NCBI GenBank assembly: GCA_008933825.1
Contig: WBUF01000003.1
Span: forward strand, 1-64,000
Direction: 5' to 3'
Length of the DNA: 64,000 bases
Source: Rhodocyclaceae bacterium
GTDB lineage: Bacteria > Pseudomonadota > Gammaproteobacteria > Burkholderiales > Rhodocyclaceae
The position numbers were made by a program, and so were the translations under genes. The notes under the pieces are model-generated. The model did not search any database. It was not told where the DNA came from and worked only from the letters and a program-made list of their open reading frames with translations. Every line of letters starts with the position of its first letter. Position 1 is the first letter of the stretch. Shown in pieces: positions 37,925-52,423 of the stretch.

Positions 37925-39100
37925 CTAGGGGGTCAGGTCGAACTCTTCGGTGCGTTTCGGCGGATAGCTCTCCCAGGCGCCGCAACCCGGGCAGCGCCAG
38001 TAGAACTGCCGCGCCTTGAAGCCGCAGCTGTCGCAGCGGTAGCGCGCCACCTTGCGCGTGTGGTTATGGATCAGGTTCTTCACCAGCTCCAGGTCGGCGC
38101 GGCGCTCGGGCGGCGCCACCAGCAACTGCGCTTCGAGCAGCTTGTCCAGGCCGAGCAGGGTCGGGTTGCGCCGCAGCTCGTCGCGCACCAGTTGATAAGC
38201 CGCCTCGGGACCCTCGTCCTCCAGCGCCCACTGGAAGGCGGCGTCGAGGAGGTCGAGCGAGGGATGCTGGGCGAGGTAGCTGCGCAGGAGCTGCAGCCCC
38301 TGCTCGCTGCGGGCGAGCTTGCGGTAGGCCTCCATCAGCCTGGCGGCAACCAGGGCGAGGTACACCGGGTTCTGCTGCTCGATGCGCTTCCAGGCCTCGA
38401 TGGCGCCATCCAGGTCGCCTGCGGCGGCATGCAGGTCGCCGAGCAGGAGGGTCGCACGAACCGATTTCCGGTGCGTCGCCAGCGCCTCCTCGATCAGGGC
38501 TAACGCTTCAGCAGGCTGGGAATTGTTGATTTTCGCGGCGGCCAGCTCGCAGAAGAAGTTGGCGATTTCCTTCTGCCACAGGTGGCCGGAATGGTCGGGC
38601 AGCTGGCGTGCGATGTCGATGGCCTTGCGCCACTCCTTTTCCTGCTGGTAGATCTCCAGCAGGAAATTCAGGGCCGACTCGTTCTGCGCGGTGTCGCGCA
38701 GGCCGGTGAAAATGTCCTCGGCGCGGTCGAGCAGCCCCGCCTTCAGGTAGTCGTGCCCCAGTTCGGCCAGGGCATGCAGCCTCTGATCCTCGTTCAGCCC
38801 CTCCCGATCGACGAGATTCTGGTGCATGCGAATGGCGCGGTCGGTCTCACCCCTGCGGCGGAACAGGTTGCCCAGGGCGAAATGCAATTCGACGGTCTCC
38901 GAATCGACCTTGGCCGCCTCGAGGAAGGCGTCGATGGCCTTGTCGGGCTGCTCGTTGAGCAGGAAGTTGAGTCCTTTGAAATAGGATTTCGGCAGAGCCC
39001 GCGATTCGCGCACGACGTGGCGGATATCCACCCGCGCTGCCATCCAGCCGAGGGCGAAGAACAGCGGGATCGCCAGCAGCCACCACAGTTCGAATTCCAT
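37925..39100 (-). CDS. lapB: Lipopolysaccharide assembly protein B
   Basis: A 391-residue protein that adapts FtsH to degrade LpxC and so balances LPS synthesis. One N-terminal membrane helix is followed at once by the basic [21 protein letters not shown]. Residues about 45-330 are tetratricopeptide repeats. The C-terminus has a rubredoxin-like zinc ribbon, [21 protein letters not shown], with four Cys. The length matches E. coli LapB (YciM). lapA lies just upstream, and LPS sugar genes lie just downstream. Confidence 0.95.
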   Translation of the reverse strand: MEFELWWLLAIPLFFALGWMAARVDIRHVVRESRALPKSYFKGLNFLLNEQPDKAIDAFLEAAKVDSETVELHFALGNLFRRRGETDRAIRMHQNLVDREGLNEDQRLHALAELGHDYLKAGLLDRAEDIFTGLRDTAQNESALNFLLEIYQQEKEWRKAIDIARQLPDHSGHLWQKEIANFFCELAAAKINNSQPAEALALIEEALATHRKSVRATLLLGDLHAAAGDLDGAIEAWKRIEQQNPVYLALVAARLMEAYRKLARSEQGLQLLRSYLAQHPSLDLLDAAFQWALEDEGPEAAYQLVRDELRRNPTLLGLDKLLEAQLLVAPPERRADLELVKNLIHNHTRKVARYRCDSCGFKARQFYWRCPGCGAWESYPPKRTEEFDLTP

Positions 39101-39119
39101 AGCGGGGTATCGGTCGGAT

Positions 39120-39377
39120 CTATTCCAGCCGTTCGGCCTGCCCCAGCTGCTGCTTCAGGCGGACGAGCTGGCGACGCTGGCGCAGGAAAGTGCCCAGCGC
39201 GGCCGACAGGCCCGCCAGCGTGCCGGCCGCGAAAAACAGCAGCATCACGACGACCAGCGGCAGCGGCCAGGCGGCATCGAAAAAGAAGCGCAGCGTGACC
39301 ACGTCGTTGTTCTTCACGGCAAAGCCGAGCAGGACGACGAACAGGGCGATTCGCAACAGCCAAACGAGATATCTCAT
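39120..39377 (-). CDS. lapA: Lipopolysaccharide assembly protein A
   Basis: An 85-residue inner-membrane protein with two helices (LVWLLRIALFVVLLGFAV and PLVVVMLLFFAAGTLAGLSA) and a short basic coiled tail (RQRRQLVRLKQQLGQAERL). The NNDVVTLRFFFD loop between them is the LapA hallmark. It works with LapB in LPS assembly control. I chose the ATG at 39377 because the first helix follows it directly; the upstream in-frame codons run through the ihfB terminator. Confidence 0.92.
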   Translation of the reverse strand: MRYLVWLLRIALFVVLLGFAVKNNDVVTLRFFFDAAWPLPLVVVMLLFFAAGTLAGLSAALGTFLRQRRQLVRLKQQLGQAERLE

Positions 39378-39413
39378 GTCGATCCACCCGACGCCCGCGG
39401 CCGGGAGCAGCCT

Positions 39414-39444
39414 AAAAAAAGGGCGGCATCGCCAGACGCCGCCC
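39414..39444 (-). terminator. Rho-independent terminator after ihfB
   Basis: On the minus strand a GGGCGGC...GCCGCCC stem is followed by seven T bases (39414-39420 as A on the plus strand). It ends the ihfB transcript upstream of lapA. Confidence 0.8.
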
Positions 39445-39479
39445 GATTCCATCAAGATCAGTCCTGCAGGCCGGGCCGA

Positions 39480-39764
39480 TCAGCCGAGCTGATCCACGCG
39501 CTCGCGCAGTTCCTTGCCCGCCTTGAAGTGCGGCACGTACTTCTCGGGCACCTGCACCTTCTCGCCCGACTTCGGATTGCGTCCGGTGCGCGGCGGCCGG
39601 TAATTCAGCGCAAAGCTGCCGAAGCCGCGGATCTCGATGCGATCGCCGCGGGTGAGTGCGGCGGTCATGGCATCGAGGATCATCTTCACTGCGTAATCGG
39701 CATCCTTGGCGACCAGCTGCGGAAAGCGGCCCGCCAGTTTCGCGATGAGTTCCGACTTCGTCAT
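39480..39764 (-). CDS. ihfB: Integration host factor beta subunit
   Basis: A 94-residue nucleoid protein that bends DNA as a heterodimer with IhfA. It begins [17 protein letters not shown], with the central [25 protein letters not shown] forming the DNA-binding beta arm, including the intercalating Pro after GRNP. The length is exact for the family. It lies 15 bases downstream of rpsA, as in most proteobacteria, and ends at a rho-independent terminator. Confidence 0.96.
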   Translation of the reverse strand: MTKSELIAKLAGRFPQLVAKDADYAVKMILDAMTAALTRGDRIEIRGFGSFALNYRPPRTGRNPKSGEKVQVPEKYVPHFKAGKELRERVDQLG

Positions 39765-39779
39765 GTTCGCCCGATGTGG

Positions 39780-41495
<1,716 letters not shown>

Positions 41496-41603
41496 AAGTT
41501 GTTGGAAAAAACCAATGCCGGCCAAAATCGGTCGGCGTGTCAGTTGAACAAAACCGCGAAGACAAATCGCATCGCGGCACCTTCGCCAGCGACGTTTCCC
41601 TTC

Positions 41604-43559
41604 TCAGGGACGCGCCACAGCTTGCGGCAAACGTTGCCTTGCCCTGGCGACCACCCACTCGACGGCTTCTTCGACCGTCATCGCCGTGGTGTCGAGCAGC
41701 TCGGCGTCTGCACATTTCTGCAGGGGAGCGACCGATCGAGCGCTGTCACGCGCATCGCGCTCGCGGAGATCCCGCAAAAGGGTATCAATGCTAACAGACA
41801 TTCCTTTGTCGATCAACTGTTTATGGCGCCGTTCGGCGCGTGCCCCGACCGTCGCTGTCAGGAACACCTTGATGGAGGCGTCGGGAAACACCACCGAGCC
41901 CATGTCGCGGCCTTCGGCAACCAGGCCCGGCGCCTGGCGGTAGGCGCGCTGGCGCCCCAGCAGCGCCGCTCGCACGGCCGGATGGGCGGCCACTTTCGAG
42001 GATCCGGCCGAGCATGCCTCGCTGCGGATGGCCTCGGTGGCCTCCTCGCCAGCTAGGAGGATGCGCCCGTCCTCGAAGCTGGCCGGCAGGGTCTCGGCGA
42101 TGCGTGCCAGCGCAGGGCCATCCTCCAGCGGCACGCCGGCACGAATGGCGGCCAGCGCCACGAGGCGGTAGAGGGCGCCGCTGTCGAGGTAGTGAAACCC
42201 CAGCCTTGCCGCCACCCGCGCCGCCACCGTGCCCTTTCCGGAGGCCGAGGGGCCATCGATGGCGATCACCGGGGCGACCAGCCCGGCGAAGCGCTCGAAA
42301 TACTCCGGGAAGGTCTTGTTCACGCACTGCGGGTCGTTGATGCGCAGCGGCACCCCGCCCAGGCAGGCCAGCGAGAAGCACATCGCCATGCGGTGGTCGT
42401 CGTAGGTGTCGATTGAAGCGTTCGGGACAAAAGTCAGTCCCCCGGACACGGCGATGTAATCCGCCCCCTCCTCCACCGTCGCGCCGAGCTTGCGCAGCTC
42501 GGCCGCCATGGCGGCGATGCGGTCGGTCTCCTTGACGCGCCAGCTGGCAATATTTCGCAGCCGTGTCGTGCCCTCGGCGAACAGCGCCGCCACGGCCAGG
42601 GTCATGGCCGCATCGGGGATATGGTTGCAGTCGAGGTCGATGGCCTTGAGGTGGCCGTCCGTCGGCGCACGCGCCTCGATCCAGTTCGGCCCCATGTCGA
42701 TGCGCGCGCCCATGGCGGCGAGCGCCTCGGCGAAGCGCACGTCGCCCTGGATGCTGTCCCGCCCCACCCCTTCCACCCGCACCGGCCCGCCGGCGATCGC
42801 CCCGGCCGCCAGGAAATAGGAAGCGGAAGAGGCGTCGCCCTCGACGAACACCGTGCCGGGGCTGCGGTAGCGCGCCCCGGCCGGGAGGCGGAATTCACGC
42901 CAGCCCTCGCGCTCGACGGCCACGCCGAAATGCGCCATCAGCTTCAGCGTGATGTCGATGTAGGGCTTGGAAATCAGCTCGCCGACGACCTCCACCGTCG
43001 TGCCGGCGCCGGTGAGCGGCAGCGCCATCAAGAGCGCGGTGAGGAACTGGCTGGAGGCCTCGCCGCGCACCGTCACGCGTCCGCCGGCGCGGATCGCCGC
43101 CGGTCGTATCTCCAGCGGCGGGAAACCTTCGTTGCCGAGGTAACGGATGTCGGCGCCGAGCTGGCGCAGGGCGTCCACCAGGTCGCCGATCGGCCGCTCG
43201 TGCATGCGCGGCACGCCGGACAGGCGATAGTGTCCGTTCGAAAGCGCCAGCGCCGCCGTCAGCGGGCGGAAGGCCGTGCCGGCATTGCCGAGGAACAGCT
43301 CGGCCTGTTTCACCGGGAAGACGCCGTCAGCGCCGCTAACCTGGAAATCATTGTCCTCCCCGCGCCGCCAGTCGATGCCGAGCGCCATGAGGGCCTCGAG
43401 CATGCGCTCGACGTCATCGGAGAGCAGCAGGTCACGGATGGCGGTCTCGCCCTCCGCCAGGGCGGCGAGCAGCAGGAAGCGGTTGGAGAGGCTCTTCGAG
43501 CCGGGCAGGCGCACGCTGCCCACAGCGTGGGTCGCCGGCGGAAGATCAAGAAATTCCAT
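41604..43559 (-). CDS. aroA-cmk: AroA-Cmk fusion: 3-phosphoshikimate 1-carboxyvinyltransferase / cytidylate kinase
   Basis: A single 651-residue reading frame. Residues about 1-430 are EPSP synthase ([59 protein letters not shown]), the shikimate step that makes EPSP. Residues about 434-651 are cytidylate kinase, opening with its P-loop [21 protein letters not shown] and containing [16 protein letters not shown]. Only a few residues (FERFAGLVA) separate the domains, with no stop or start between them. In most relatives these are two adjacent genes. Motif copy 14 lies antisense over IAVSGGLTF. The ATG overlaps the tyrA stop by one base. Confidence 0.93.
   Translation of the reverse strand: MEFLDLPPATHAVGSVRLPGSKSLSNRFLLLAALAEGETAIRDLLLSDDVERMLEALMALGIDWRRGEDNDFQVSGADGVFPVKQAELFLGNAGTAFRPLTAALALSNGHYRLSGVPRMHERPIGDLVDALRQLGADIRYLGNEGFPPLEIRPAAIRAGGRVTVRGEASSQFLTALLMALPLTGAGTTVEVVGELISKPYIDITLKLMAHFGVAVEREGWREFRLPAGARYRSPGTVFVEGDASSASYFLAAGAIAGGPVRVEGVGRDSIQGDVRFAEALAAMGARIDMGPNWIEARAPTDGHLKAIDLDCNHIPDAAMTLAVAALFAEGTTRLRNIASWRVKETDRIAAMAAELRKLGATVEEGADYIAVSGGLTFVPNASIDTYDDHRMAMCFSLACLGGVPLRINDPQCVNKTFPEYFERFAGLVAPVIAIDGPSASGKGTVAARVAARLGFHYLDSGALYRLVALAAIRAGVPLEDGPALARIAETLPASFEDGRILLAGEEATEAIRSEACSAGSSKVAAHPAVRAALLGRQRAYRQAPGLVAEGRDMGSVVFPDASIKVFLTATVGARAERRHKQLIDKGMSVSIDTLLRDLRERDARDSARSVAPLQKCADAELLDTTAMTVEEAVEWVVARARQRLPQAVARP
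42429..42453 (+). repeat. 25-bp dispersed motif, copy 14
   Basis: It reads AAAAGTCAGTC, CCCCGGAC, ACGGCG, antisense in the aroA part of the fusion, encoding AVSGGLTF. This is the last regular copy in the window. Confidence 0.85.
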
Positions 43560-44437
43560 CAGGCGAGCTTGCCCTCGGCCCAGGCGCGGCGCACGGTGCG
43601 CGCCTCGTCGAAGACGGCCTCGAGTGCGGCCGCATCGCCGGCCTGCAGGGCCCGGCGCAGCTCGTCGAGCTGGCGCTGGTACTGCTCGAGTTCGCCGAGC
43701 AGCGCACCCTTGTTGGCGATGCAGATGTCGCGCCACATCTCGGGATGGCTGGCGGCGATGCGGGTGAAGTCGCGGAAGCCGCTGGCGGCGAAACGGAAGA
43801 ACTCCTCGCGATTCTCGCGCTGCGCCAGGTCGTGCACCAGGGCGAAGGACAGCAGGTGCGGCAGGTGGCTCACGGCGGCGAACACCTGGTCGTGGCGCGA
43901 CGGCGCCATTTCGTGCACCGTGGCGCCGCAGGCTGTCCAGGCGTCGCGCACACGAGCAACCGCCTCCGGCACGTTCTCCGGCAGCGGCGTCAACACCACC
44001 TTGCGCCCGACGTAGAGGTCGGCCAGGGCCGCCGCCGCCCCGCTGTTCTCCGCCCCGGCGATGGGATGCGCCGGGACGAAGCGCGCCGCATGCCGCGGCA
44101 GGCGCTCGCGCACGGCGGCAACGACATCGCTCTTGGTGCTGCCGCCGTCGGTGATCGCTGTCTGCGGGCCGAGGTGCGGCGCCATCGCCTGCATCAGCGC
44201 CGACATCTGGCCGACCGGGGTGGCGAGCAGGACGAGATCGGCGTCCCCCAACGTGGCGGCATCGCAGGCGCCGACGCGGTCGATCAGACCCAGGCGCAGC
44301 GCCTCGTCGAGCGTGGCCCGGCTGCGGCCGATGCCGACTACCTCGCCCGCCGCCCCGGCCTTCTTCAGCGCCAGGGCGAAGGAGCCGCCGATTAGGCCGA
44401 CGCCGAAGACGACGATCTTGTCGAGACGGAAGCCCAC
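43559..44437 (-). CDS. tyrA: Prephenate dehydrogenase
   Basis: A 292-residue NAD(P)-dependent enzyme of tyrosine synthesis. The Rossmann motif is [20 protein letters not shown]. The substrate site includes [13 protein letters not shown] and [14 protein letters not shown], where the His of HPIAG is catalytic. No ATG precedes the Rossmann motif at a sensible distance, so the start is GTG at 44437, giving [12 protein letters not shown]. It lies four bases after hisC and overlaps the aroA-cmk start by one base. Confidence 0.93.
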   Translation of the reverse strand: MGFRLDKIVVFGVGLIGGSFALALKKAGAAGEVVGIGRSRATLDEALRLGLIDRVGACDAATLGDADLVLLATPVGQMSALMQAMAPHLGPQTAITDGGSTKSDVVAAVRERLPRHAARFVPAHPIAGAENSGAAAALADLYVGRKVVLTPLPENVPEAVARVRDAWTACGATVHEMAPSRHDQVFAAVSHLPHLLSFALVHDLAQRENREEFFRFAASGFRDFTRIAASHPEMWRDICIANKGALLGELEQYQRQLDELRRALQAGDAAALEAVFDEARTVRRAWAEGKLA

Positions 44438-44441
44438 GAAG

Positions 44442-45536
44442 CTACCCGGCCAGCGCCTTTTCCAGGGCATCGAGGAAGCGCGCATTCTCGCTTTCGAGAC
44501 CGATGGTGACGCGCAGGTGTTCGGGCAGCGCATAGCCGCCGATCGGCCGCACGATGACGCCCTGCTTCAGGAGCGCCTGGTTCACCTTGGCCGCATCGCC
44601 CGCCTTGAAGGTGACGAAGTTGCCGTGCGAGGGAATGTGCTCGAGGCCGAGGCGTTTCAGGCCGGCGACGATGCTCTCCATGCCGCGCCGGTTGTTGTCG
44701 TAGCTCTCGGCGATGAAGGCGTGGTCGTCGAGTGCGGCGATGGCGCCGGCCAAAGCCAGGTTGTTCACGTTGAAGGGCTGGCGCACGCGGTGCATCAGGT
44801 CGGCGATCTCGGCCGTGGTGACGGCATAGCCGACGCGGAGTCCCGCGAGGCCGTGGATCTTCGAGAAGGTGCGCGTGACGACCAGGTTGGGGAATTCCTT
44901 CACCCAGGCCAGGGTGTCCACGCGGTCGGCCGGCGGCAGGTACTCGTTGTAGGCTTCATCGAGCACCACCACGACGTCCTTCGGCACCGCCTGCAGGAAG
45001 GCCTTCACCTGGGCGCCGGGCAGGAAGTTGCCGGTCGGGTTGTTCGGGTTGGCGACCCAGACGAGGCGCGTGTCGGGACGGATGGCCGCGCGCATGGCGT
45101 CGAGGTCATGGCCGTAATGTTTGGCCGGCACGACGATGCACTCGCCGCCGGCCGACATCGTCGCCAGCGGGTAGACGGCAAAGGCATGCTTCGAGAACAC
45201 CGAGGAGCGTCCCGGCGCGAGGAAGACGCGCGCGGCCAGGTCGAGCACGTCGTTGGAACCGTTGCCGAGCACGATCTGCTCCATGCCGACGCCGAATTTC
45301 TCCGCCAGGGCGGCGGTCAGGTCGAACTGGTCCGGATAGCGCTCGATGCCGTCCATGGCCGCCTGCATGGCCGCGCGCGCGCGCGGGCTCATGCCGAGCG
45401 GGTTCTCGTTGGAGGCCAGCTTGACGATTTTCTCGACGGGCAGGCCCATTTCGCGCGCCAGCTGGGTGATCGGCTTGCCCGGCTGGTAGGGCGAGATGGC
45501 GCGGATATAGGACGGCGAATGCTCGGCTAGGCTCAT
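44442..45536 (-). CDS. hisC: Histidinol-phosphate aminotransferase
   Basis: A 364-residue PLP aminotransferase. The PLP lysine is in TFSKIHGLAGLRVGYA. The substrate and cofactor residues are seen in ANPNNPTGNF, DEAYNEY and GNGSNDVLDL. In this setting, between pheA and tyrA, it may also act on aromatic 2-oxo acids in phenylalanine and tyrosine synthesis. The frame is open far upstream, but MSLAEHSPSYIRAISPYQPGKPI is the family N-terminus and is preceded by GAGGG. Confidence 0.95.
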   Translation of the reverse strand: MSLAEHSPSYIRAISPYQPGKPITQLAREMGLPVEKIVKLASNENPLGMSPRARAAMQAAMDGIERYPDQFDLTAALAEKFGVGMEQIVLGNGSNDVLDLAARVFLAPGRSSVFSKHAFAVYPLATMSAGGECIVVPAKHYGHDLDAMRAAIRPDTRLVWVANPNNPTGNFLPGAQVKAFLQAVPKDVVVVLDEAYNEYLPPADRVDTLAWVKEFPNLVVTRTFSKIHGLAGLRVGYAVTTAEIADLMHRVRQPFNVNNLALAGAIAALDDHAFIAESYDNNRRGMESIVAGLKRLGLEHIPSHGNFVTFKAGDAAKVNQALLKQGVIVRPIGGYALPEHLRVTIGLESENARFLDALEKALAG

Positions 45537-45583
45537 GTTTCCCCCTCGGTGGACAACCTCTCCCGTTGTTTCAGGCGACTCAC

Positions 45584-46651
45584 TCAGGCCGCGGCGCCCG
45601 GATACGAGCCGAGCACCTTGACGAAGGCGGCGCGGTCGCGCAACTCGGCAAAAGCCTTGGCCACCCGTTCCTCGCTCTGGTGGCCCTCGACGTCGACATA
45701 GAAGACGTATTCCCACAGGCCGGTGCGCGAGGGGCGCGACTCGAACTTGCTCATCGACACGCCGTGGCGCGCGAGCGGCTCCAGCAGCGCGTACATCGCG
45801 CCGGCCTTGTTCTGCGAGGCGCAGACGATGGAGGTCTTGTCGCGACCGGACGGGCCGGCGTCGTGCATGCCGATGACCAGGAAGCGCGTGGTGTTGTTCG
45901 GGTCGTCCTCGATGTCCTGCGCCAGCCGGTTCAGGCCGTAGCGGGCGGCCGCGGCCTCGCCGGCGATGGCGCAGGACTCGGCGTCTTCGGACGCCATGCG
46001 CGCCGCCTCGGCGTTGCTCGCCACCGGCACGCGCGGCAGCGCGGGCAGGTTGCGGTTGAGCCACTCGTGGCACTGCGCCAGCGACTGGCTGTGCGAATAC
46101 AGACGCTTGACCTCGTCCAGCTGCCCGGCCTTGGAGAGCAGGTGCTGGTGGATGCGCAGCATGACCTCGCCGCAAATACTGATCGGCATCTGCAGCAGCA
46201 GGTCGAGCGTGCGGCCGACGGCGCCTTCGGTGGAGTTCTCCACCGGCACCACGCCGTAGTCCGCGTGGCCCGATTCGACGGCGCGGAACACCTCGTCGAT
46301 GGTCGCCATGGCAGTAAAGTTTGGCGCCGAACCGAAATGCTTCTTCGCCGCACTCTCGGTGAAGGTGCCTTCGGGGCCGAAAAAGGCAATGCGCAGCGGC
46401 TGCTCCAGCGCCAGGCAGGCCGACATGATCTCGCGGAAGATGCGCCAGACCGTGGCTTCACTGAGCGGCCCTTGGTTGAGGGAGGTAATGCGCCGCAGCA
46501 CCTGCGCCTCGCGCTCGGGCCTGTATACCACCGCCCCGCCCTTGACGCGGCCGATCTCGTGGGCGATCTCGGCGCGGCGCGACAGGCGGGCGAGCACCTC
46601 CTCGTCGAGGCGGTCGATCTCGGCGCGCAGGCGCAGCAGGTCGTCGCTCAT
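45584..46651 (-). CDS. pheA: Bifunctional chorismate mutase / prephenate dehydratase (P-protein)
   Basis: A 355-residue enzyme of phenylalanine synthesis. Residues 1-90 form the AroQ chorismate mutase (LRAEIDRLDEEVLARLSRRAEIA). Residues about 92-270 form prephenate dehydratase (FFGPEGTFTESAAKKHFG, VVPVENSTEGAVGRTLDLL). The C-terminal ACT domain has SKFESRPSRTGLWEYVFYVD with the ESRP phenylalanine-binding motif, so feedback control by phenylalanine is expected. It lies three bases from serA. Confidence 0.96.
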   Translation of the reverse strand: MSDDLLRLRAEIDRLDEEVLARLSRRAEIAHEIGRVKGGAVVYRPEREAQVLRRITSLNQGPLSEATVWRIFREIMSACLALEQPLRIAFFGPEGTFTESAAKKHFGSAPNFTAMATIDEVFRAVESGHADYGVVPVENSTEGAVGRTLDLLLQMPISICGEVMLRIHQHLLSKAGQLDEVKRLYSHSQSLAQCHEWLNRNLPALPRVPVASNAEAARMASEDAESCAIAGEAAAARYGLNRLAQDIEDDPNNTTRFLVIGMHDAGPSGRDKTSIVCASQNKAGAMYALLEPLARHGVSMSKFESRPSRTGLWEYVFYVDVEGHQSEERVAKAFAELRDRAAFVKVLGSYPGAAA

Positions 46652-46653
46652 TT

Positions 46654-47832
46654 TTAGGCGGGAAGGTAGCGCACCGCCAGCACGCCCTCGATGCCGGAGA
46701 TCGAATCAATCACCGGCTGCGAGACGGCGCTGTCAACATCCACCAGGGTATAAGCGATGTCGCCGCGCGACTTGTTCACCATGTTGTGGATGTTCAGGTT
46801 GGCCTTGGCCATCGCCGTGGAGATCTGCCCGACCATGTTCGGCACGTTGGCATTGACGATGGCGATGCGGAATCCCGACTCGCGCGGCATCACGGTGTTG
46901 GGGAAGTTGACGGCGTTCTGCACGTTGCCGTGCTCGAGGAAGTCGCGCACCTGGTCGGCGACCATCGCCGCGCAGTTGTCCTCCGCTTCGCGGGTCGACG
47001 CACCGAGGTGCGGCAGGGCCACCACCAGGGGATGGTTGTTGACGTGCGGACTGGGGAAGTCGCAGACGTAGCTGCCGAGCCTCTTGGATTCCAGTGCCGC
47101 CAGCACGGCGGACTCGTCCACCACGCCCTCGCGCGAGAAATTCAACAGCACGGCCCCGTGCCTGACGTGCTCCAGCGTCTGGGCGTTCACCATCTTCTTC
47201 GTGGCGTCCACCAGCGGCACGTGCAGGCTGACGAAGTTGGCGTTCTTCAGCACTTCGGAAACGCTGTGTGCCTTCTTCACCTGCGAGGGCAGGCTCCAGG
47301 CGGCATCCACGGTGATCTCCGGGTCGTAGCCCATCACGTTCATGCCGAGCTTGATGGCGGCATCCGCCACCAGGCAGCCGATCTTGCCGAGGCCGATGAC
47401 GCCGAGGGTATGGCCGGCCAGCTCGTAGCCGGCAAAGTTCTTCTTGCCGTCCTCGACCTTCTTCTCCATCTCCGGATCGTTCGGATCCAGGGCGGAGACG
47501 AAACGCATGGCGCCGGTCAGGTTGCGCGCGGCCAGCAGCATGCCGGCGATGACCAGCTCCTTCACGGCATTGGCGTTGGCGCCCGGTGCGTTGAAGACCG
47601 GCACGCCGCGCCCGCTCATGGCCTTGACCGGGATGTTGTTGGTGCCGGCGCCGGCGCGGCCGATGGCGCGCACCGATGCCGGGATGTCCAGCTTGTGCAT
47701 GTCGGCCGAGCGCACCAGGATGGCGTCCGGCGACGTGATGTCCTTGCCGACGGCGTACTGCTCGGCCGGCAGGCGCTTCAGGCCGGCCTGGGAAATCTGG
47801 TTGAGCACCAGAATCTTGTAGCTGTTAGCCAT
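46654..47832 (-). CDS. serA: D-3-phosphoglycerate dehydrogenase
   Basis: A 392-residue NAD-dependent enzyme, the first step of serine synthesis. It has [13 protein letters not shown], the NAD-binding [18 protein letters not shown], and the catalytic His in [15 protein letters not shown] short C-terminal ACT domain ([19 protein letters not shown]) follows without the long insert of the type I enzymes. The ATG lies inside the end of serC (8-base overlap), so the two serine genes are co-translated. Confidence 0.94.
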   Translation of the reverse strand: MANSYKILVLNQISQAGLKRLPAEQYAVGKDITSPDAILVRSADMHKLDIPASVRAIGRAGAGTNNIPVKAMSGRGVPVFNAPGANANAVKELVIAGMLLAARNLTGAMRFVSALDPNDPEMEKKVEDGKKNFAGYELAGHTLGVIGLGKIGCLVADAAIKLGMNVMGYDPEITVDAAWSLPSQVKKAHSVSEVLKNANFVSLHVPLVDATKKMVNAQTLEHVRHGAVLLNFSREGVVDESAVLAALESKRLGSYVCDFPSPHVNNHPLVVALPHLGASTREAEDNCAAMVADQVRDFLEHGNVQNAVNFPNTVMPRESGFRIAIVNANVPNMVGQISTAMAKANLNIHNMVNKSRGDIAYTLVDVDSAVSQPVIDSISGIEGVLAVRYLPA

Positions 47833-48907
47833 GCTTCGCCTCGAATTCCTTCATGTAGTCGACCAGCGCCCTGACGCCCTCGACCGGCATGGCGTTGTAG
47901 ATCGAGGCGCGCATGCCGCCGACGGAGCGGTGCCCCTTCAACTGGATCATGCCGCGCGACTTGGCGCCCTTGAGGAATTCCTCGTCGAGCTCGGCCTTCT
48001 TCAGGGTGAACGGCACGTTCATCAGGGAGCGGTCGGCCTTGGCGACCGGGCTGACGAAGAACCTGCTCTGGTCGAGGAAGGCGTAGAGCAGCGCCGCCTT
48101 GTCGCGGTTGTGCTTTTCCATCGCCGCCAGCCCGCCCTGCTGCTTCAGCCATTCGAACACCAGCCCGGCGATGTAGATGCCGTAGGTGGGCGGCGTGTTG
48201 TACATCGACTCGTTCTCGGCATGCGTCTTGTAGTCGAGCATGACCGGGGTCTTGGGCAGCACCTGGCCGATCAGGTCCTCGCGCACGATGACGATGGTCA
48301 GGCCGGCCGGGCCGATGTTCTTCTGCGCGCCGGCATAGATGAGGCCGTACTTGCTGACGTCCACCGGCCTGGAGAGGATATTGGAGGACATGTCGCACAC
48401 CAGCGGCACGTCGCCGGTCTGCGGAACCCAGTGGAATTCCACACCGCCGATGGTCTCGTTGGCGGTGTAGTGCACGTAGGCGGCATCCTTGTCGAGCTTC
48501 CAGGTTTCCTGCGCCGGAGCGTAGGTAAAGCTCTTGTCCTCGCTCGATGCGGCGACGTTGACCTGGCCGTACTGCTTGGCCTCCTTGATCGCCTTCTTCG
48601 CCCACTCGCCGGTATGCACGTAGTCGGCGCTCGCCTTGCCGCGCAGCAGGTTGATCGGGATCATGGCGAACTGCAGGCTGGCGCCGCCCTGCAGGAGGAG
48701 CACCTTGTAGTTGGCGGGAATCGCCATCAACTCGCGCAGGTCGGCCTCGGCCTGGGCAGCGATGCTCATGAACTCCTTGCCGCGGTGGCTCATCTCCATG
48801 ACCGACTGGCCGCTGCCGTGCCAGTCGAGCATCTCCTCCGCCGCCTGCTTGAGAACGGCTTCCGGCAGGGTCGCCGGTCCTGCGCTGAAATTGAATACGC
48901 GTGCCAT
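47825..48907 (-). CDS. serC: Phosphoserine aminotransferase
   Basis: A 360-residue PLP enzyme catalysing the second step of serine synthesis; it also serves the PLP pathway. It begins [17 protein letters not shown]. The PLP lysine is in [18 protein letters not shown], and the substrate loop [16 protein letters not shown] is near the C-terminus. The length is exact. It lies three bases downstream of gyrA. Confidence 0.97.
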   Translation of the reverse strand: MARVFNFSAGPATLPEAVLKQAAEEMLDWHGSGQSVMEMSHRGKEFMSIAAQAEADLRELMAIPANYKVLLLQGGASLQFAMIPINLLRGKASADYVHTGEWAKKAIKEAKQYGQVNVAASSEDKSFTYAPAQETWKLDKDAAYVHYTANETIGGVEFHWVPQTGDVPLVCDMSSNILSRPVDVSKYGLIYAGAQKNIGPAGLTIVIVREDLIGQVLPKTPVMLDYKTHAENESMYNTPPTYGIYIAGLVFEWLKQQGGLAAMEKHNRDKAALLYAFLDQSRFFVSPVAKADRSLMNVPFTLKKAELDEEFLKGAKSRGMIQLKGHRSVGGMRASIYNAMPVEGVRALVDYMKEFEAKHG

Positions 48908-48910
48908 TTC

Positions 48911-51457
<2,547 letters not shown>

Positions 51458-51600
51458 GGACTGGGCAAGGGGAGCGGATGTTCTTTCTGATTCCGCCCCG
51501 CTAAAAAAGCATGAATTTTAGCATGTTGCGTCTACCCGGGGCAGCCGCTCCTCTGTTTTCCGCGCGTCGTGCGCGAACGGATTGTCGCTTCGACAACAAG

Positions 51601-51629
51601 TTGTATGCCCATGTTTTTTGTGCTTTAAT
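51601..51629 (+). promoter_or_regulatory. Likely promoter of the first OmpA-family gene
   Basis: A -35-like TTGTAT (51601-51606) lies 17 bases before a -10-like TTTAAT (51624-51629), in an AT-rich stretch unusual for this genome. The gene starts about 85 bases downstream. Confidence 0.4.
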
Positions 51630-51714
51630 TCCCTCGTCAAAGTTTGTCAGGCCCGGCCTGCAGGGTTGCCGGAAAATCAGAACGAACTCTCATTTTTTCA
51701 GTGGAGGAAAGACC

Positions 51715-52371
51715 TTGAATACCGCCAAACTCACCCAGGTCATTGCCGCCGCGACACTGGGCCTATCCATTTCCGCCGCCAGCGCCCAGGTCCCGAACAA
51801 CGATGGCTATCTCTTCGACACCCGCGGGCTCGTCGCCAAGAGCGGCTTCGGACTGTGCTGGAAGACCACCCGCTGGACGCCCGCCATGGCCATCGCCGAG
51901 TGCGACCCGGACCTGGTGAAGAAGCCCGAGCCGCCCAAGCCGGCCGCCCCCGCCGCCGCCGCGCCGGCGAAGCCCAAGGTTTGCAATTTCAGCTATTCCC
52001 TGCAAAGCGACGCCACCTTCGCCTTCGGCAAGGCCGATCTCAACGCCGCCGGCAAGGAGCAGCTCGACAAGAACGTCATCGCCAAACTGGACAGTTGCGC
52101 CACCGTCAAGCTGATGCTGATCACCGGCCACACCGATCGTATTGGCGGCCATGACACCAACCAGAAGCTCTCGGAAAAGCGCGCCGACACCGTCAAGGCC
52201 TATCTGGCAAGCAAAGGCGCCAAGGCCGATGCCGTCGAAACCATGGGTGCCGGAAAGACCCAGCCGGTTCCGGGCGTGAAGTGCGACGACAAGCTGCCGC
52301 GCAAGAAGCTCATCGAATGCCTGGCGCCGAACCGCCGCGTCGTCGTAGAAGTGCAGGGACCGGCCAAATAA
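51715..52371 (+). CDS. OmpA-family outer-membrane protein, paralogue 1
   Basis: A 218-residue exported protein. A signal peptide ends at SAASA before QVPNNDGYLFD. Residues about 27-75 form a small domain shared almost word for word with the paralogue at 53880. After a Pro/Ala linker, the C-terminal OmpA peptidoglycan-binding domain has ITGHTDRIGGHDTNQKLSEKRA. No ATG fits the signal peptide, so the start is TTG at 51715 behind a good AGGAAAG site. It has its own promoter and terminator. The protein probably links outer membrane and peptidoglycan; it lacks the eight-stranded barrel of classical OmpA. Confidence 0.88.
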   Translation: MNTAKLTQVIAAATLGLSISAASAQVPNNDGYLFDTRGLVAKSGFGLCWKTTRWTPAMAIAECDPDLVKKPEPPKPAAPAAAAPAKPKVCNFSYSLQSDATFAFGKADLNAAGKEQLDKNVIAKLDSCATVKLMLITGHTDRIGGHDTNQKLSEKRADTVKAYLASKGAKADAVETMGAGKTQPVPGVKCDDKLPRKKLIECLAPNRRVVVEVQGPAK

Positions 52372-52388
52372 GTCCGCCCCTGCAGATC

Positions 52389-52419
52389 AAAACCCCGCCC
52401 ATTCTGGCGGGGTTTTTTT
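52389..52419 (+). terminator. Rho-independent terminator after OmpA paralogue 1
   Basis: A CCCCGCC...GGCGGGG stem flanked by A and T tracts, ending in seven T bases. Confidence 0.9.
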
Positions 52420-52423
52420 ACGC

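Noticed and set aside
43560-43736. N-terminal extension of the aroA-cmk frame
   Set aside because: The added residues are Arg/Ala-rich and overlap tyr[21 protein letters not shown] is the correct EPSP synthase start.
45537-46175. Upstream extension of hisC across pheA
   Set aside because: The frame is open by chance; the family N-terminus and a ribosome site lie at 45536, and pheA covers the extension.
51511-51714. ATG at 51511 or later upstream codons as start of OmpA paralogue 1
   Set aside because: The peptide upstream of TTG 51715 is not a signal peptide, and the promoter lies inside that stretch.
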